A stretch of 64,000 nucleotides of DNA, from IMG/VR virus record IMGVR_UViG_3300009593_000010, positions 1 through 64,000 of that record. One strand, written 5' to 3'. The position numbers and the translations under genes were made by a program. This document shows, piece by piece, positions 15,356-23,677 of this stretch. The first letter of the stretch is position 1. Each line of letters opens with the position of its first letter. Source of the stretch: a virus. A model generated the notes under the pieces. The model had not been told where the DNA came from and did not search any database. It saw only the letters and a program-made list of their open reading frames with translations.

Positions 15356-16051
15356 TTGAAGTCCCTCAACCTCTATGCTATTTTCGTATCCACACTTCTC
15401 GTCTTTACAAACAAATTTAATATCATATCCAAGTCTGGGTAAATTTTCAAAGAATTTTGACATCTTCTCAAATTGTTCCCCAGTTAACCCATCCATGAAT
15501 TGACCTAACTCTTCAATATCAAAATCATCTCTTGTATGAACCTCTTCTTTATCGAAGATATTAACAATACACATTTCAACCATTTTAAATAGTATCTCAG
15601 TATTCAACTCTGGGGATACTTCCATCAGAGATTCAACTGCACCAAAGACTGGTGGTTGCATTGTCACACCAATGTCATCAGTTAATTGGACAACTGTTTG
15701 TCCATTACCTTCTGCATTCTTCATAACAACTTCTTCTAGGTTAACTGTCACTGCATTGGGTGTTTCACAAATATCACATGGATAACTGATAACACTCGTC
15801 TCACCAACAGACTTCATTCTTATCTGTATAAACAGATATTCTACATCAGGGCCTGGCAGAAATTTTATATCAACATCTGAACAAGACTGTGTAATATTAA
15901 ACAATGAACTTGCAATAACTTTTGCACTTCCATCCTCTAATGCTTGTAATAGAACCTTTTGTTCTTTTACTGTAAAGGGATGGATTTTAACCTTCTCTTT
16001 ACTTACTGGTAGTTCAACTTCATATTGAACTTTGTTTACTTGTGGTAACAT
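15341..16051 (-). CDS. gp26: gp26, baseplate hub / tail assembly chaperone
   Basis: The 236-residue protein matches T4-type gp26 in length (208 in T4), in its N-terminal start (VELPVSKEKVKIHPFTVKEQK) and in a zinc-ribbon-like pair of cysteine pairs: Cys92 and Cys95 in PCDIC, and a C-terminal CKDEKCG. gp26 is needed for assembly of the baseplate hub. Its last codons carry a slippery run that leads into the gp51-like frame, the layout of a tail assembly chaperone. A GGAG site precedes the ATG. Confidence 0.85.
   Translation of the reverse strand: MLPQVNKVQYEVELPVSKEKVKIHPFTVKEQKVLLQALEDGSAKVIASSLFNITQSCSDVDIKFLPGPDVEYLFIQIRMKSVGETSVISYPCDICETPNAVTVNLEEVVMKNAEGNGQTVVQLTDDIGVTMQPPVFGAVESLMEVSPELNTEILFKMVEMCIVNIFDKEEVHTRDDFDIEELGQFMDGLTGEQFEKMSKFFENLPRLGYDIKFVCKDEKCGYENSIEVEGLQNFFG
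15347..15356 (-). promoter_or_regulatory. Programmed -1 frameshift site at the end of gp26
   Basis: Leftward the sequence reads A AAT TTT TTC in the gp26 frame, containing two overlapping X XXY YYZ heptamers (A AAT TTT and T TTT TTC). It sits two codons before the gp26 stop. A one-base backward slip enters the gp51-like frame without interruption. Confidence 0.7.
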
Positions 16052-16084
16052 CTTTTCATTTCTCCATCATATAGTTGGTTGTTA

Positions 16085-16693
16085 CTAACCAAACAATTCG
16101 TTATTTAATTTCTCTTGAACTTTTCTTCCAAGTTTCTTTCCTACTTTACTAAGGAATCCACCAATAAGACTACTAGAGCCTGCATTGGGGTATTCTGAAT
16201 AGAAGTTTCTATACATAAATTGACAACTAACTTTTTGAATAGAACTATCATCTTGACTGAATGCCATTGAACTTATTTGCATAGGAAATGCCTCAACCAT
16301 TACAGTTCTCATAATACATTGACCATAATGGTCTAGTTGTTCTAAATATATTGTACCTTGATAATCATCATGGTATCTATTCATAAATTCTGGGAATGGA
16401 CTAAATATTTGTTCTTGCCAAAGATCAATTATCCTTCTATCTTCCATTCTATTATCTAATCTAAAGACACAATCAAATGGATCATACTGAGGTGCAAGGG
16501 GAACTGTTCTTCTTGGGCCATGATCTGCTGGTGTTGCAGTCATAAATCCACGGCCTGGATGAGATGCACTCTCACATCTAATTCCTCTTAATTTTAGTCC
16601 CTTTACCTTATTTCCAACACCAAAGATTGCAACATTAAACCTGTTAGGTCTTGCCATCGAGTCATATTGTGATTTAAATTGGTCTATCTTCAT
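16085..16693 (-). CDS. gp54: Tail-tube-fold baseplate protein (gp54-like)
   Basis: The 202-residue protein has the look of the gp19/gp48/gp54 tail-tube family: MARPNRFNVAIFG at the start, then YDPFDCVFRLDNRMEDRRIIDLW, then strands ending in KVSCQFMYRNFYSE, and a basic C-terminus. The tube gp19 is usually next to the sheath gp18, which would lie beyond gp17, and gp48 is found nearby at 17765, so gp54 (tube initiator on the baseplate) is the best fit. Its ATG overlaps the stop of the gene upstream. If gp19 were absent elsewhere in the genome, this would be the tube protein instead. Confidence 0.6.
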   Translation of the reverse strand: MKIDQFKSQYDSMARPNRFNVAIFGVGNKVKGLKLRGIRCESASHPGRGFMTATPADHGPRRTVPLAPQYDPFDCVFRLDNRMEDRRIIDLWQEQIFSPFPEFMNRYHDDYQGTIYLEQLDHYGQCIMRTVMVEAFPMQISSMAFSQDDSSIQKVSCQFMYRNFYSEYPNAGSSSLIGGFLSKVGKKLGRKVQEKLNNELFG

Positions 16694-17274
16694 CTCATTG
16701 CTTTCCTACTATCTGAGTATACTTGTTTAATACCAGCTTTCTTAAATTGTTCTACTGGTAAGAATATTGCAATTTCCCAGTCTGCTGAATCGACTAGTGC
16801 AATCTTACTTCTTATATGTTTAGTAAGATAATGTTTTACAGTTGCTTTATAGAAAGGTTTTTGTGCAACGGACTTAATAAGGTTGTAGTTTATCATCATC
16901 TTAGTTGTATCATCATATTTGGTATTATTAACAGTATCATACAATGCATCTAGGAATTGTGCCCTCATTGTGTGTGGTAGATAGTGTAGATTCATCCCTA
17001 AGAACCCATCTTTTGCCTTCTGGAAAGGAATCACTAATGGAAACCTATCGTAATAAGGTAATGTCTTCTTATGTTTTGGATCATAAAACATCATTGCCAT
17101 ACTACCAAAAATTGGTGTTGCTCTTTGTCGTTGATCTGTAATCAGACCTTTACGACTAGGAGTCCTCATCTGAGACACACGAGTTCTGAACCATTGCATA
17201 GACTTCTTCGTCCTTGCAGTGATACCACCACGAAATGCCTCTCGTTCTAACCTGTCAAATAGTTTACCTGCCAT
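16690..17274 (-). CDS. Conserved T4-type phage protein of unknown function, 194 aa
   Basis: A basic protein with a conserved-looking core, FYDPKHKKTLPYYDRFPLVI, followed by GFLGMNLHYLPHTMRAQFLD. I recall this pattern from many T4-type phages where it is listed as a hypothetical structural protein; I cannot name a function. It lies between gp4 and the gp54-like gene. The start codon has no ribosome binding site but lies exactly at the predicted +1 of a CATAAATA late promoter at 17280-17287. Confidence 0.65.
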   Translation of the reverse strand: MAGKLFDRLEREAFRGGITARTKKSMQWFRTRVSQMRTPSRKGLITDQRQRATPIFGSMAMMFYDPKHKKTLPYYDRFPLVIPFQKAKDGFLGMNLHYLPHTMRAQFLDALYDTVNNTKYDDTTKMMINYNLIKSVAQKPFYKATVKHYLTKHIRSKIALVDSADWEIAIFLPVEQFKKAGIKQVYSDSRKAMR

Positions 17275-17279
17275 ACATG

Positions 17280-17287
17280 TATTTATG
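17280..17287 (-). promoter_or_regulatory. Late promoter variant (CATAAATA), leaderless geometry, leftward
   Basis: Leftward the sequence is CATAAATA, then five bases (CATGT), then the ATG whose A is at 17274. That is the expected transcription start. Confidence 0.5.
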
Positions 17288-17719
17288 TCATTTGACTAAG
17301 TGATCTTCTGTTAATATACGAAATTTATATCCACGATCTAAACAATATTCACGAGCTGCATCCCATTTGAGTTCATTGATTGCATATCTTTTTCCCTCTG
17401 CAATGAAACGACCAGTAGATTTACGACCTTTCTTGGGTGGTGAACATTGTGCTTTAGGTTTAACCTCTATTATCTCTTGGATGACTTGACCAGATGTATT
17501 CTGGTATTTTATCCAGAAATCTGGGAAATAACGATGTACTTTACCATCTATACTACGATATGGTATCATTATCTCTTCACTATTCCACTCAAGTATCTGA
17601 GATGTTCTATCACAATACTTCATAAAGGTTAATTCCCATAGAGAACGATAGATGATCTTTGTTGAATCACCTTTATACTTTTTATAGTTAATTGGTTTGA
17701 ACCTACCCTTATAACTCAT
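17288..17719 (-). CDS. gp4: gp4, head completion protein (TnsA-like nuclease fold)
   Basis: gp4 (also called gp50/65) completes the filled head so that a tail can join. The 143-residue protein has the family pattern: RFKPINYKKYKGD, then IIYRSLWELTFMKYCD, then EEIMIPYRSIDGKVHRYFPDFWIK, then EIIEVKPK and FRILTEDHL. The Glu, Asp (YFPDFW) and E-x-K residues correspond to the catalytic positions of the TnsA/PD-(D/E)XK fold. Length is close to T4 gp4 (150 aa). It is the first gene of the leftward island, divergent from gp48, with a CATAAATA late promoter at 17760-17767. Confidence 0.9.
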   Translation of the reverse strand: MSYKGRFKPINYKKYKGDSTKIIYRSLWELTFMKYCDRTSQILEWNSEEIMIPYRSIDGKVHRYFPDFWIKYQNTSGQVIQEIIEVKPKAQCSPPKKGRKSTGRFIAEGKRYAINELKWDAAREYCLDRGYKFRILTEDHLVK

Positions 17720-17726
17720 ATAAATA
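17719..17726 (+). promoter_or_regulatory. T4-type late promoter (TATAAATACT) for gp48
   Basis: A perfect octamer followed by CT. Predicted +1 near 17732 gives a leader of about 33 bases before gp48. It overlaps the gp4 start codon on the other strand. Confidence 0.65.
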
Positions 17727-17759
17727 CTCTATAGAAACTAATAACATTCACTTAACAGG

Positions 17760-17767
17760 TATTTATG
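17760..17767 (-). promoter_or_regulatory. Late promoter variant (CATAAATAC) for gp4, leftward
   Basis: Reads CATAAATAC leftward and overlaps the gp48 ATG. Predicted +1 near 17754 gives a leader of about 35 bases before gp4. The two divergent late promoters face each other, so the leaders overlap by roughly 20 bases. Confidence 0.45.
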
Positions 17768-19282
17768 TCACTATTCAGTAAACTAAAAAGTTCCCTAATG
17801 GGGTCAATCAAGGCAGATTTAAATTCTGCACTTAGTGGGCATCGTGCTCTATTCAATTCTAATATTGCAAATTCATTAGATGATTTAGTTGCATCTGCAA
17901 CAGGTATAAAGTTATCCAATGTTCCAAAAGAGATTCAATCACATGCAGCCCAAATGAAAGCAACTGCAAGTGCAGCCGAAAAGAAAGCAGAAAGAAAGGC
18001 AGACGGAAAAGAAACACCACCAAAGAAAGCTGAACAACTACAATTCCCTTCTGATGCGATGAAAGGACTTGTCAAAAATTGGATAAGTTTAAAAACTATA
18101 GAAGACCCAAACTTAGACGACCCAGTAAACATATGGCTTCCTATGCCTAAATATACAGATGATGTTTCAATTGGATATTCAACTAAAGAGGTTGGTCTGG
18201 CAAACGAAGAGATCAACAGGATTTTAGAGGGTGATTGGAGCAGTCTTGGTGGATCACTTGCAAAAGGACTTGATGAGGGGTGGACTCAAGCAAAAGAAGG
18301 AATGACTTCTGGATTACAAGCATTAGCACATGGTGCAGTAATAAACCCAGTTAAATTCCAACTATTTGAGGGTGTTTCCTTTAGAACACATAGTTATACA
18401 TGGGACTTACATCCATTCAACGCAAAAGATTCTGCAAATATAGAAAAAATAATATATTTGTTGAAGATGGCATCTCTTCCAAAAGTTGAACCAGGCGATC
18501 TCAGAACATATAAACTACCTGCTGCCTTTATGATTGATTTTCATAATCCAGATGGTGCTGACATGAGTACCTATGAAGAACCTTTATTATCCTGTTTAAC
18601 TAAAGTTGCAGTTGATTATTCTGGTGGACATGATATGGGATTTATCAAGATAGATGAAGAAAAAGATGACGATTATGTAGCTGGTGCGTCTACTCCAGAA
18701 GGCGAATCATTAAATCGTCAGTTGGATTCTGAACAACAAAAAGGTAAAGTGACAGTAGCTTCAAAAATATATCCTAATGGAGTTCAATTATCATTAGAAT
18801 TTACTGAAATATCAACTCTGGATAGAGTAAGATACAAGAACCAAGTTAGTTATACAGCATACCAGAAAAATTTAATCAAAACTGGAACTCTTGCTGGTGG
18901 TGGAACACTGACTATGGCGGGTCAGGTATTAGATGTTGACTTAGAGCATATAGGTGAAGATAATCCCAATGTCTCTAAAGTAGCTACCGATGATATGGGC
19001 CCACCTCGGCCAGACCAGAACACAACAGTTGAACAGGCCTTCCCACATGGAATGGTATCGACACGAGGAGAAGATGGTGAGTGGGTCATCTCAGAGGGAA
19101 CCGCAGATAGACCAATAGAAATGCATCCAGCACCAATGACTTGGAACCAAATGAGTTGGAAACAAAGAATAGGAAAAATAGGACTACAGATGCAAGGGTA
19201 TCATCAAAACTCAAGTGGAGAATGGTTCTCACCACAGGGACAATCAGTCGGACGACTAGATGACTTTGGAGATGACGGATAA
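17765..19282 (+). CDS. gp48: gp48-like baseplate tail-tube cap
   Basis: The 505-residue protein carries the tube-cap features of T4-type phages: a helical, Ala/Lys-rich N-terminus, then VNIWLPMPKYTDD, then NPVKFQLFEGVSFRTHSYTW followed by an HPFNAKDSANIEKIIYLLK helix, the tail-tube-fold pattern in which strands are joined by one long helix. It is longer than T4 gp48 (364 aa), with a Gly/Pro-rich C-terminal extension of about 100 residues. gp48 caps the baseplate hub and starts the tail tube with gp54. gp53 overlaps its stop by one base. Confidence 0.8.
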   Translation: MSLFSKLKSSLMGSIKADLNSALSGHRALFNSNIANSLDDLVASATGIKLSNVPKEIQSHAAQMKATASAAEKKAERKADGKETPPKKAEQLQFPSDAMKGLVKNWISLKTIEDPNLDDPVNIWLPMPKYTDDVSIGYSTKEVGLANEEINRILEGDWSSLGGSLAKGLDEGWTQAKEGMTSGLQALAHGAVINPVKFQLFEGVSFRTHSYTWDLHPFNAKDSANIEKIIYLLKMASLPKVEPGDLRTYKLPAAFMIDFHNPDGADMSTYEEPLLSCLTKVAVDYSGGHDMGFIKIDEEKDDDYVAGASTPEGESLNRQLDSEQQKGKVTVASKIYPNGVQLSLEFTEISTLDRVRYKNQVSYTAYQKNLIKTGTLAGGGTLTMAGQVLDVDLEHIGEDNPNVSKVATDDMGPPRPDQNTTVEQAFPHGMVSTRGEDGEWVISEGTADRPIEMHPAPMTWNQMSWKQRIGKIGLQMQGYHQNSSGEWFSPQGQSVGRLDDFGDDG

Positions 19283-20016
19283 TGGCATTAACTAAATATT
19301 TTAAACACTTTCCTAATATTGATTACGACATCAAGAATGATGGTAATCTAGTAAAGGCAAAAGATATATTCAGACAAATAAGAGTATTCGATGATGCAGA
19401 CGAAGGTATCACTGGATATAATTATATGCACATTGAAGATACTGATAGACCAGATGTACTTGCAACTAAAATGTATGGAGATTCAACTCTTTATTGGTTA
19501 TTCTGGTTGGTTAATGATGAATTAACTGTCCATGCAGATTGGCCAAAGAGCACTTCACTCATGGAAAAATACATTAATCGTAAGTATGCTGGAAAGTCAT
19601 TAGTTGCAGACTTATCTACATCTATAGTGTCATCTGCAAGTAGTAAGTTCACTATGGGTGAAAAAGTTATAGGTGGAACATCTGGTGCATTCGGATATGC
19701 GATTAATATTGATCCAACATTTGACCATATCGTAGTTAACGATGTTGTAGGAGTGTTCCAAGTAAACGAAACAGTCACAGGGTCTAAGTCTGGTAAGGCA
19801 TTTAATGTCACATCAGTAGTAGACTATAAAGATAGACCACATCATTATATTGATGATGATGGTAATAAAACAACACAATATAATGAAACATATACAGTCA
19901 AAACTAATGCAGAACATGAAAGGGAACAAAATGATGCACGAAGATTCATTAGGTATATTCCAAAAGGATACGCACATCAAGTAGTTAAAGAATTTAAAGA
20001 CTTAATAAGAGATTAA
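19282..20016 (+). CDS. gp53: gp53, baseplate wedge protein
   Basis: The 244-residue protein starts with KYFKHFPNIDYDI and has DIFRQIRVFDD and YGDSTLYWLFWLVND, all typical of gp53, which joins neighbouring wedges around the hub. Between about 115 and 180 it carries an insert, FTMGEKVIGGTSGAFGYAIN then FQVNETVTGSKSGKAFNV, not present in T4 gp53. The same kind of FxxGExVxGxxSGA module recurs in gp7, the DUF4815 protein and gp14 of this phage. The start overlaps the gp48 stop. Confidence 0.88.
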   Translation: MALTKYFKHFPNIDYDIKNDGNLVKAKDIFRQIRVFDDADEGITGYNYMHIEDTDRPDVLATKMYGDSTLYWLFWLVNDELTVHADWPKSTSLMEKYINRKYAGKSLVADLSTSIVSSASSKFTMGEKVIGGTSGAFGYAINIDPTFDHIVVNDVVGVFQVNETVTGSKSGKAFNVTSVVDYKDRPHHYIDDDGNKTTQYNETYTVKTNAEHEREQNDARRFIRYIPKGYAHQVVKEFKDLIRD

Positions 20017-20022
20017 TATATT

Positions 20023-21645
20023 ATGATAGCATTTGGTCAAAATACCCCAAATAGATACTTCATCAACGCACTAACCATCTCCAATTCTCAAGGATTGCAG
20101 AGAGATGTCACTGGTATCTTTAACGAATTTCAAATAACAGAATCTATCTATAACAATTTCCTTACTGGAACCATACAGATTGCTGATGGTGTTAACTTGT
20201 TTGAGCAAATGGGTTTTTCTGGACAAGAGTTTATTCGTATCAGTTTTTCTGGTACAAAGCTTGAAGATGAGCAAGAAGATTATGATCATTATATTGACCA
20301 AATATTTAGAATATACAAGATAAGTGATGTGGTTGTAAGAGGTAGTATACAAACATATACATTACATTTCTGTTCACAAGAGTGGTTAGAGTCAAAAAGA
20401 AAAAGAGTTTCACGAGCTTATCAAGGGTCTTTATCTGATATTTTAGTCAAAGTATGTGAAGAGTATTTAAAACTGGACTATGAGGCAGAGAAAAATGACT
20501 CTGGAAAATATTGGACTGTTAGACTACAATCAAAACCAGAAAACTATTCAGTAGTCATTCCCAATTGGACTGTTCAAGACACCATACGATGGTTGACTAG
20601 TAAAATGTCAGCCGGTGAAGGTGAAGAAGGATCAAGTGTGTCCTCAACACCTAATTCATACTATTTCTATCAGACTGCAAGAGGTGGATACTTTTTGAAT
20701 ACCATAAGTGATATGTATAATGTGAAGTATGATAAAGAGGGTAAATTAAAATGGAGTAAACCTCTGTCTGGAACTGGTGCAGTATTACCATCAGAACATT
20801 ATGATTATATGCCAAAACCACAAGAATCCCCTACAATGGAAATTGTCACAAGAGATGGGGTGATGGACAGACAAGGGCCTGGATATGACATCTATGAATC
20901 AAAGAAACCTGTACTATTTGATATTTCAGAAGCAACCTCAAAGGGAGTATATTCTGGTAAAAGAATTACATTTAATAATGTATCCCAAATATATACAGAA
21001 TTAAATTATAGACTGATCGATGATAGCAACTGGGATATTGATCCAAAAACTGGTAAGTATAAGAAACAAAACATGCATTTATCTGAGGGACTACCTATTA
21101 GAACAGCACCAGAGGCAGTAATGAAGGTATCATCAGATGGTAATGCAGTTGGGCCCGAAGGGTTTAAGGTAGCAGGCCCATTAGAGACATTGGAAAGTAT
21201 TCATGACTATACAGATGCAGTAATAGATTTTGGATATGAATCCCCTCTACATATAAATGGAATAAATGACACCACTACTAATGTTCACCATAATACTAAA
21301 TTATCTAATTTTCATAGAGATAAGGTAAGAAATATATTAGATGCAAACACGATGAGGGTGATAGTCTCTGGACGAACTAATATTAATTGTGGTTTAGTAG
21401 TAGAGACAGATATAAAAATTCCAATGGCACAATCTGGTGATGTAGAGGTAGTGGAAGAATCAATGATTAATGGAAAATTCCTAGTCACTAAATGTACATT
21501 TATAGGTGATAAGAAGGGATTAACCTGTCAATTAGACTTAGCAAAAGATGGTAGACATAAAGGTTCTCCAGATAACTTTGAATATTATGAACCATCATGG
21601 ACGATAGAAAACCCAGACGAGCCAGCAACACCAGCAGAGGAATAA
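20023..21645 (+). CDS. gp27: Baseplate hub protein (gp27-like)
   Basis: The 540-residue protein has the gp27/VgrG-type hub pattern: FNEFQITESIYNNFLTGTI near the start, then FIRISFSGTKLED, YTLHFCSQEWLES, and a second tube-like domain around VVIPNWTVQDTIRWLTSKM. It is followed by the gp5 spike gene, which it would bind. It is longer than T4 gp27 (391 aa). Marine T4-type phages often list it only as a structural protein, so the number is by analogy of position and fold. Confidence 0.75.
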   Translation: MIAFGQNTPNRYFINALTISNSQGLQRDVTGIFNEFQITESIYNNFLTGTIQIADGVNLFEQMGFSGQEFIRISFSGTKLEDEQEDYDHYIDQIFRIYKISDVVVRGSIQTYTLHFCSQEWLESKRKRVSRAYQGSLSDILVKVCEEYLKLDYEAEKNDSGKYWTVRLQSKPENYSVVIPNWTVQDTIRWLTSKMSAGEGEEGSSVSSTPNSYYFYQTARGGYFLNTISDMYNVKYDKEGKLKWSKPLSGTGAVLPSEHYDYMPKPQESPTMEIVTRDGVMDRQGPGYDIYESKKPVLFDISEATSKGVYSGKRITFNNVSQIYTELNYRLIDDSNWDIDPKTGKYKKQNMHLSEGLPIRTAPEAVMKVSSDGNAVGPEGFKVAGPLETLESIHDYTDAVIDFGYESPLHINGINDTTTNVHHNTKLSNFHRDKVRNILDANTMRVIVSGRTNINCGLVVETDIKIPMAQSGDVEVVEESMINGKFLVTKCTFIGDKKGLTCQLDLAKDGRHKGSPDNFEYYEPSWTIENPDEPATPAEE

Positions 21646-21646
21646 C

Positions 21647-21862
21647 ATGAAACAACTAAATGAAGAACTATTAAACCTAAATCACGATGGAGAATTCTCC
21701 AGAGAAGAACTATTTACTCAATATAAGAGACGAATGTGGTTGGATAATTGTGATGAGAATAAAGACCCTCTAGCAACTACCTATACTTACGAAGAATATA
21801 CCAGTAGATATAATAATTGGTTAAGAGAACAGTTTAATAAACAACAACTGTTAACGGAATAA
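21647..21862 (+). CDS. Small hypothetical protein between hub and spike, 71 aa
   Basis: An acidic, helical protein with many aromatic residues (YTYEEYTSRYNNWLREQF). It starts directly after the hub gene and ends 3 bp before the spike gene, so it is made in step with them and may be an assembly factor or small hub part. No family is recognised. Confidence 0.6.
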   Translation: MKQLNEELLNLNHDGEFSREELFTQYKRRMWLDNCDENKDPLATTYTYEEYTSRYNNWLREQFNKQQLLTE

Positions 21863-21865
21863 AAC

Positions 21866-22972
21866 ATGATCAAATTTGAAGGTAAAAACAATTATATCTT
21901 CTTTACAGGAGTAATAGAAGATAGATTTGACCCAGCAACACTAGGAAGAGTGAGAGTTAGGTGTTATGGGGTGCATACTGATAATAAAGAACATATTGCA
22001 ACACCAGATTTACCTTGGGCCCAAGTATTAATGCCTACAACCTCATCTGCAACTAGTGGATTAGGACAATCACCACATGGACTAGTAGAAGGTGCTACTG
22101 TAATGGGTTTCTTTAGGGATGGAAACGACATGCAAGACCCAGTTGTAATAGGGTCATTATTTGGACAACCCACAAAACACTATAAAATAGATCAATCAGA
22201 CGATAAATTAATTGAAAGAAAACCTACTCTGGGATTCAATGACCCTAGAAGGGAGTCATATGACGAGTATGATGGTAAGAATCCACAAGAAAATAGTTCA
22301 AGAACACATGGATTGACAAATAAACTATCAGATGCCCCTTCTCCACCAGAGTCAGTAGAGATGAAATTGGATGGTTCTGGTACTAAAATAGGTGATAGAA
22401 AACCAGTCAATTACCCTAAAGAGAAGTATTTTGAACAGTCAGATGTTAACCCATCTGCAAGGGGAGACTATAAGCAATATCCTAATGACATGATTGAAGT
22501 TCATGAGGGGAGTATTGTAAAGGAACCACCAAGAGAACGAGAGACATTCGTTAATAATACAATTGGGTATTATAACCCAACCTACCCATATAATCATGTA
22601 TTTGAGAGTGAATCTGGACACTTAGTAGAGATAGATGATACTCCAGATGCAGAAAGAATGCATCTATATCATCGATCTGGTAGTAGAATAGAGATCACAC
22701 CAGTAGGTGATAGAGTCACCAAGATAGTCAACGATGACTACGAGATTATATTAAAAGACAAGAAAATCCTCATAGCAGGGAGTGCCGATATTGAATTAAA
22801 TAACGGAAACTACAACTTATCGACCAAAGGAACGACCAATATAACTGCAACAGACAGTATCAATATCACCTCTACTGAGGGAGATATAAATATGACTGCA
22901 AAGGGAAATGTTAATTTATCTGGAGATAAAGTTAATTTAAATTCAACAGGTAGTATATTTGACATATTTTAA
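21866..22972 (+). CDS. gp5: gp5-like central spike without lysozyme domain
   Basis: Residues 10-100 form the OB-fold of the gp5/VgrG spike: FFTGVIEDRFDPATLGRVRVR, PWAQVLMPTTS, and VMGFFRDGNDMQDPVVIGSLFG. The C-terminal 120 residues are a repetitive beta-helix needle with alternating hydrophobic residues (SINITSTEGDINMTAKGNV). T4 gp5 has a lysozyme domain between these parts; here it is replaced by about 130 residues rich in Pro, Asp and Lys with no catalytic residues, as in marine T4-type phages. The spike pierces the outer membrane. Confidence 0.88.
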   Translation: MIKFEGKNNYIFFTGVIEDRFDPATLGRVRVRCYGVHTDNKEHIATPDLPWAQVLMPTTSSATSGLGQSPHGLVEGATVMGFFRDGNDMQDPVVIGSLFGQPTKHYKIDQSDDKLIERKPTLGFNDPRRESYDEYDGKNPQENSSRTHGLTNKLSDAPSPPESVEMKLDGSGTKIGDRKPVNYPKEKYFEQSDVNPSARGDYKQYPNDMIEVHEGSIVKEPPRERETFVNNTIGYYNPTYPYNHVFESESGHLVEIDDTPDAERMHLYHRSGSRIEITPVGDRVTKIVNDDYEIILKDKKILIAGSADIELNNGNYNLSTKGTTNITATDSINITSTEGDINMTAKGNVNLSGDKVNLNSTGSIFDIF

Positions 22973-22992
22973 TTAAATGATTGAGGAATAAA

Positions 22993-23217
22993 ATGAAAGA
23001 CCAAGTAATCAATGTAATCGCAAGGGGAATTGGAATAGATTCAAGCGATATAACTGAAAAGCATTCAATAATGAATGACTTAGGGGCAGATTCTCTAACA
23101 ATAGTAGAGATTGTCCTAGAACTAGAGGATGAATTTGAGGTAGATATACCAGATGAGGATGCAGAAAACTTCAAAACTATAGGTGATGTAGTCAAATTCA
23201 TAGAAGATAATGCATAA
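22993..23217 (+). CDS. acpP: Acyl carrier protein
   Basis: The 74-residue protein has the complete acyl-carrier pattern: an acidic four-helix protein with NDLGADSLTIVEIVLELEDE, Ser34 being the site for the 4'-phosphopantetheine arm, followed by FEVDIPDEDAENFKTIGDVV. It is close to bacterial AcpP (77 aa). GAGG eight bases upstream decides for ATG 22993 over the TTG at 22981. No other fatty-acid gene is in the window, so it would work with host enzymes, perhaps diverting acyl chains or acting as a carrier for a modification. It follows the spike gene and starts the small-gene chain. Confidence 0.9.
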   Translation: MKDQVINVIARGIGIDSSDITEKHSIMNDLGADSLTIVEIVLELEDEFEVDIPDEDAENFKTIGDVVKFIEDNA

Positions 23218-23374
23218 ATTGTGGTGGATGATGTATAGACACCATGTAGGAATGGGTTCATTTGCAGTGCTTATGCTCCTATTCAACTGGCATACAGTCC
23301 TATTTGGACTACTTTCATGTGGTTTCGTATACAATCTAGTGATGTGGATGAAGGGATTAGGAGACTACAAATAG
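23210..23374 (+). CDS. Small membrane protein, 54 aa
   Basis: The ATG at 23210 lies inside the end of the acyl carrier gene (overlap of eight bases). The product has a His/Met/Trp-rich start and one or two membrane helices (FAVLMLLFNW, then VLFGLLSCGFVYNLV). It ends ten bases before the lipoprotein start. No family is recognised. Confidence 0.55.
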   Translation: MHKLWWMMYRHHVGMGSFAVLMLLFNWHTVLFGLLSCGFVYNLVMWMKGLGDYK

Positions 23375-23383
23375 GACAAGATA

Positions 23384-23677
23384 GTGAAGACTCTAACATT
23401 AATCATGATACTACTCATCATCTCTGCATGTTCATCCATAGAGATACTCGATGGACTTTGCTACAACGACCACGAGGGGACACATATTTGTCCGAAGGAC
23501 TCTGACTCGGATTTTTTTCCAGAGGGAGAAGAGGACGGAATTAATATAGACCCTATTCCCAACCCATCACCACATAAAGAACTATGGGATAGTTGCTCAG
23601 AATGGATGACCTTTGACCAAGAGGCATGGATAAACTGTATTACTAGACCTATGGATCACGATGAGAGGATTGCTTAG
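23384..23677 (+). CDS. Phage lipoprotein
   Basis: The GTG start gives a signal sequence ending in a good lipobox, IISAC, with Cys16 as the lipid-bearing residue. The mature part of about 80 residues is acidic with five further cysteines, so disulfides are possible. An AGGA site lies 11 bases upstream. Phage lipoproteins on the host surface often block adsorption by other phages or act as outer-membrane spanins; the lack of a neighbouring inner-membrane spanin gene leaves this open. Confidence 0.65.
   Translation: MKTLTLIMILLIISACSSIEILDGLCYNDHEGTHICPKDSDSDFFPEGEEDGINIDPIPNPSPHKELWDSCSEWMTFDQEAWINCITRPMDHDERIA

Noticed and set aside
22884-22891. A TATAAATA-like string inside the gp5 spike gene
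   Set aside because: It is within a coding beta-helix repeat and not near a downstream start that needs it.
21866-22972. Lysozyme domain in the gp5 spike
   Set aside because: The segment between the OB-fold and the beta-helix has no Glu-Asp-Thr catalytic pattern and is Pro/Asp-rich; the spike appears to lack the enzyme.
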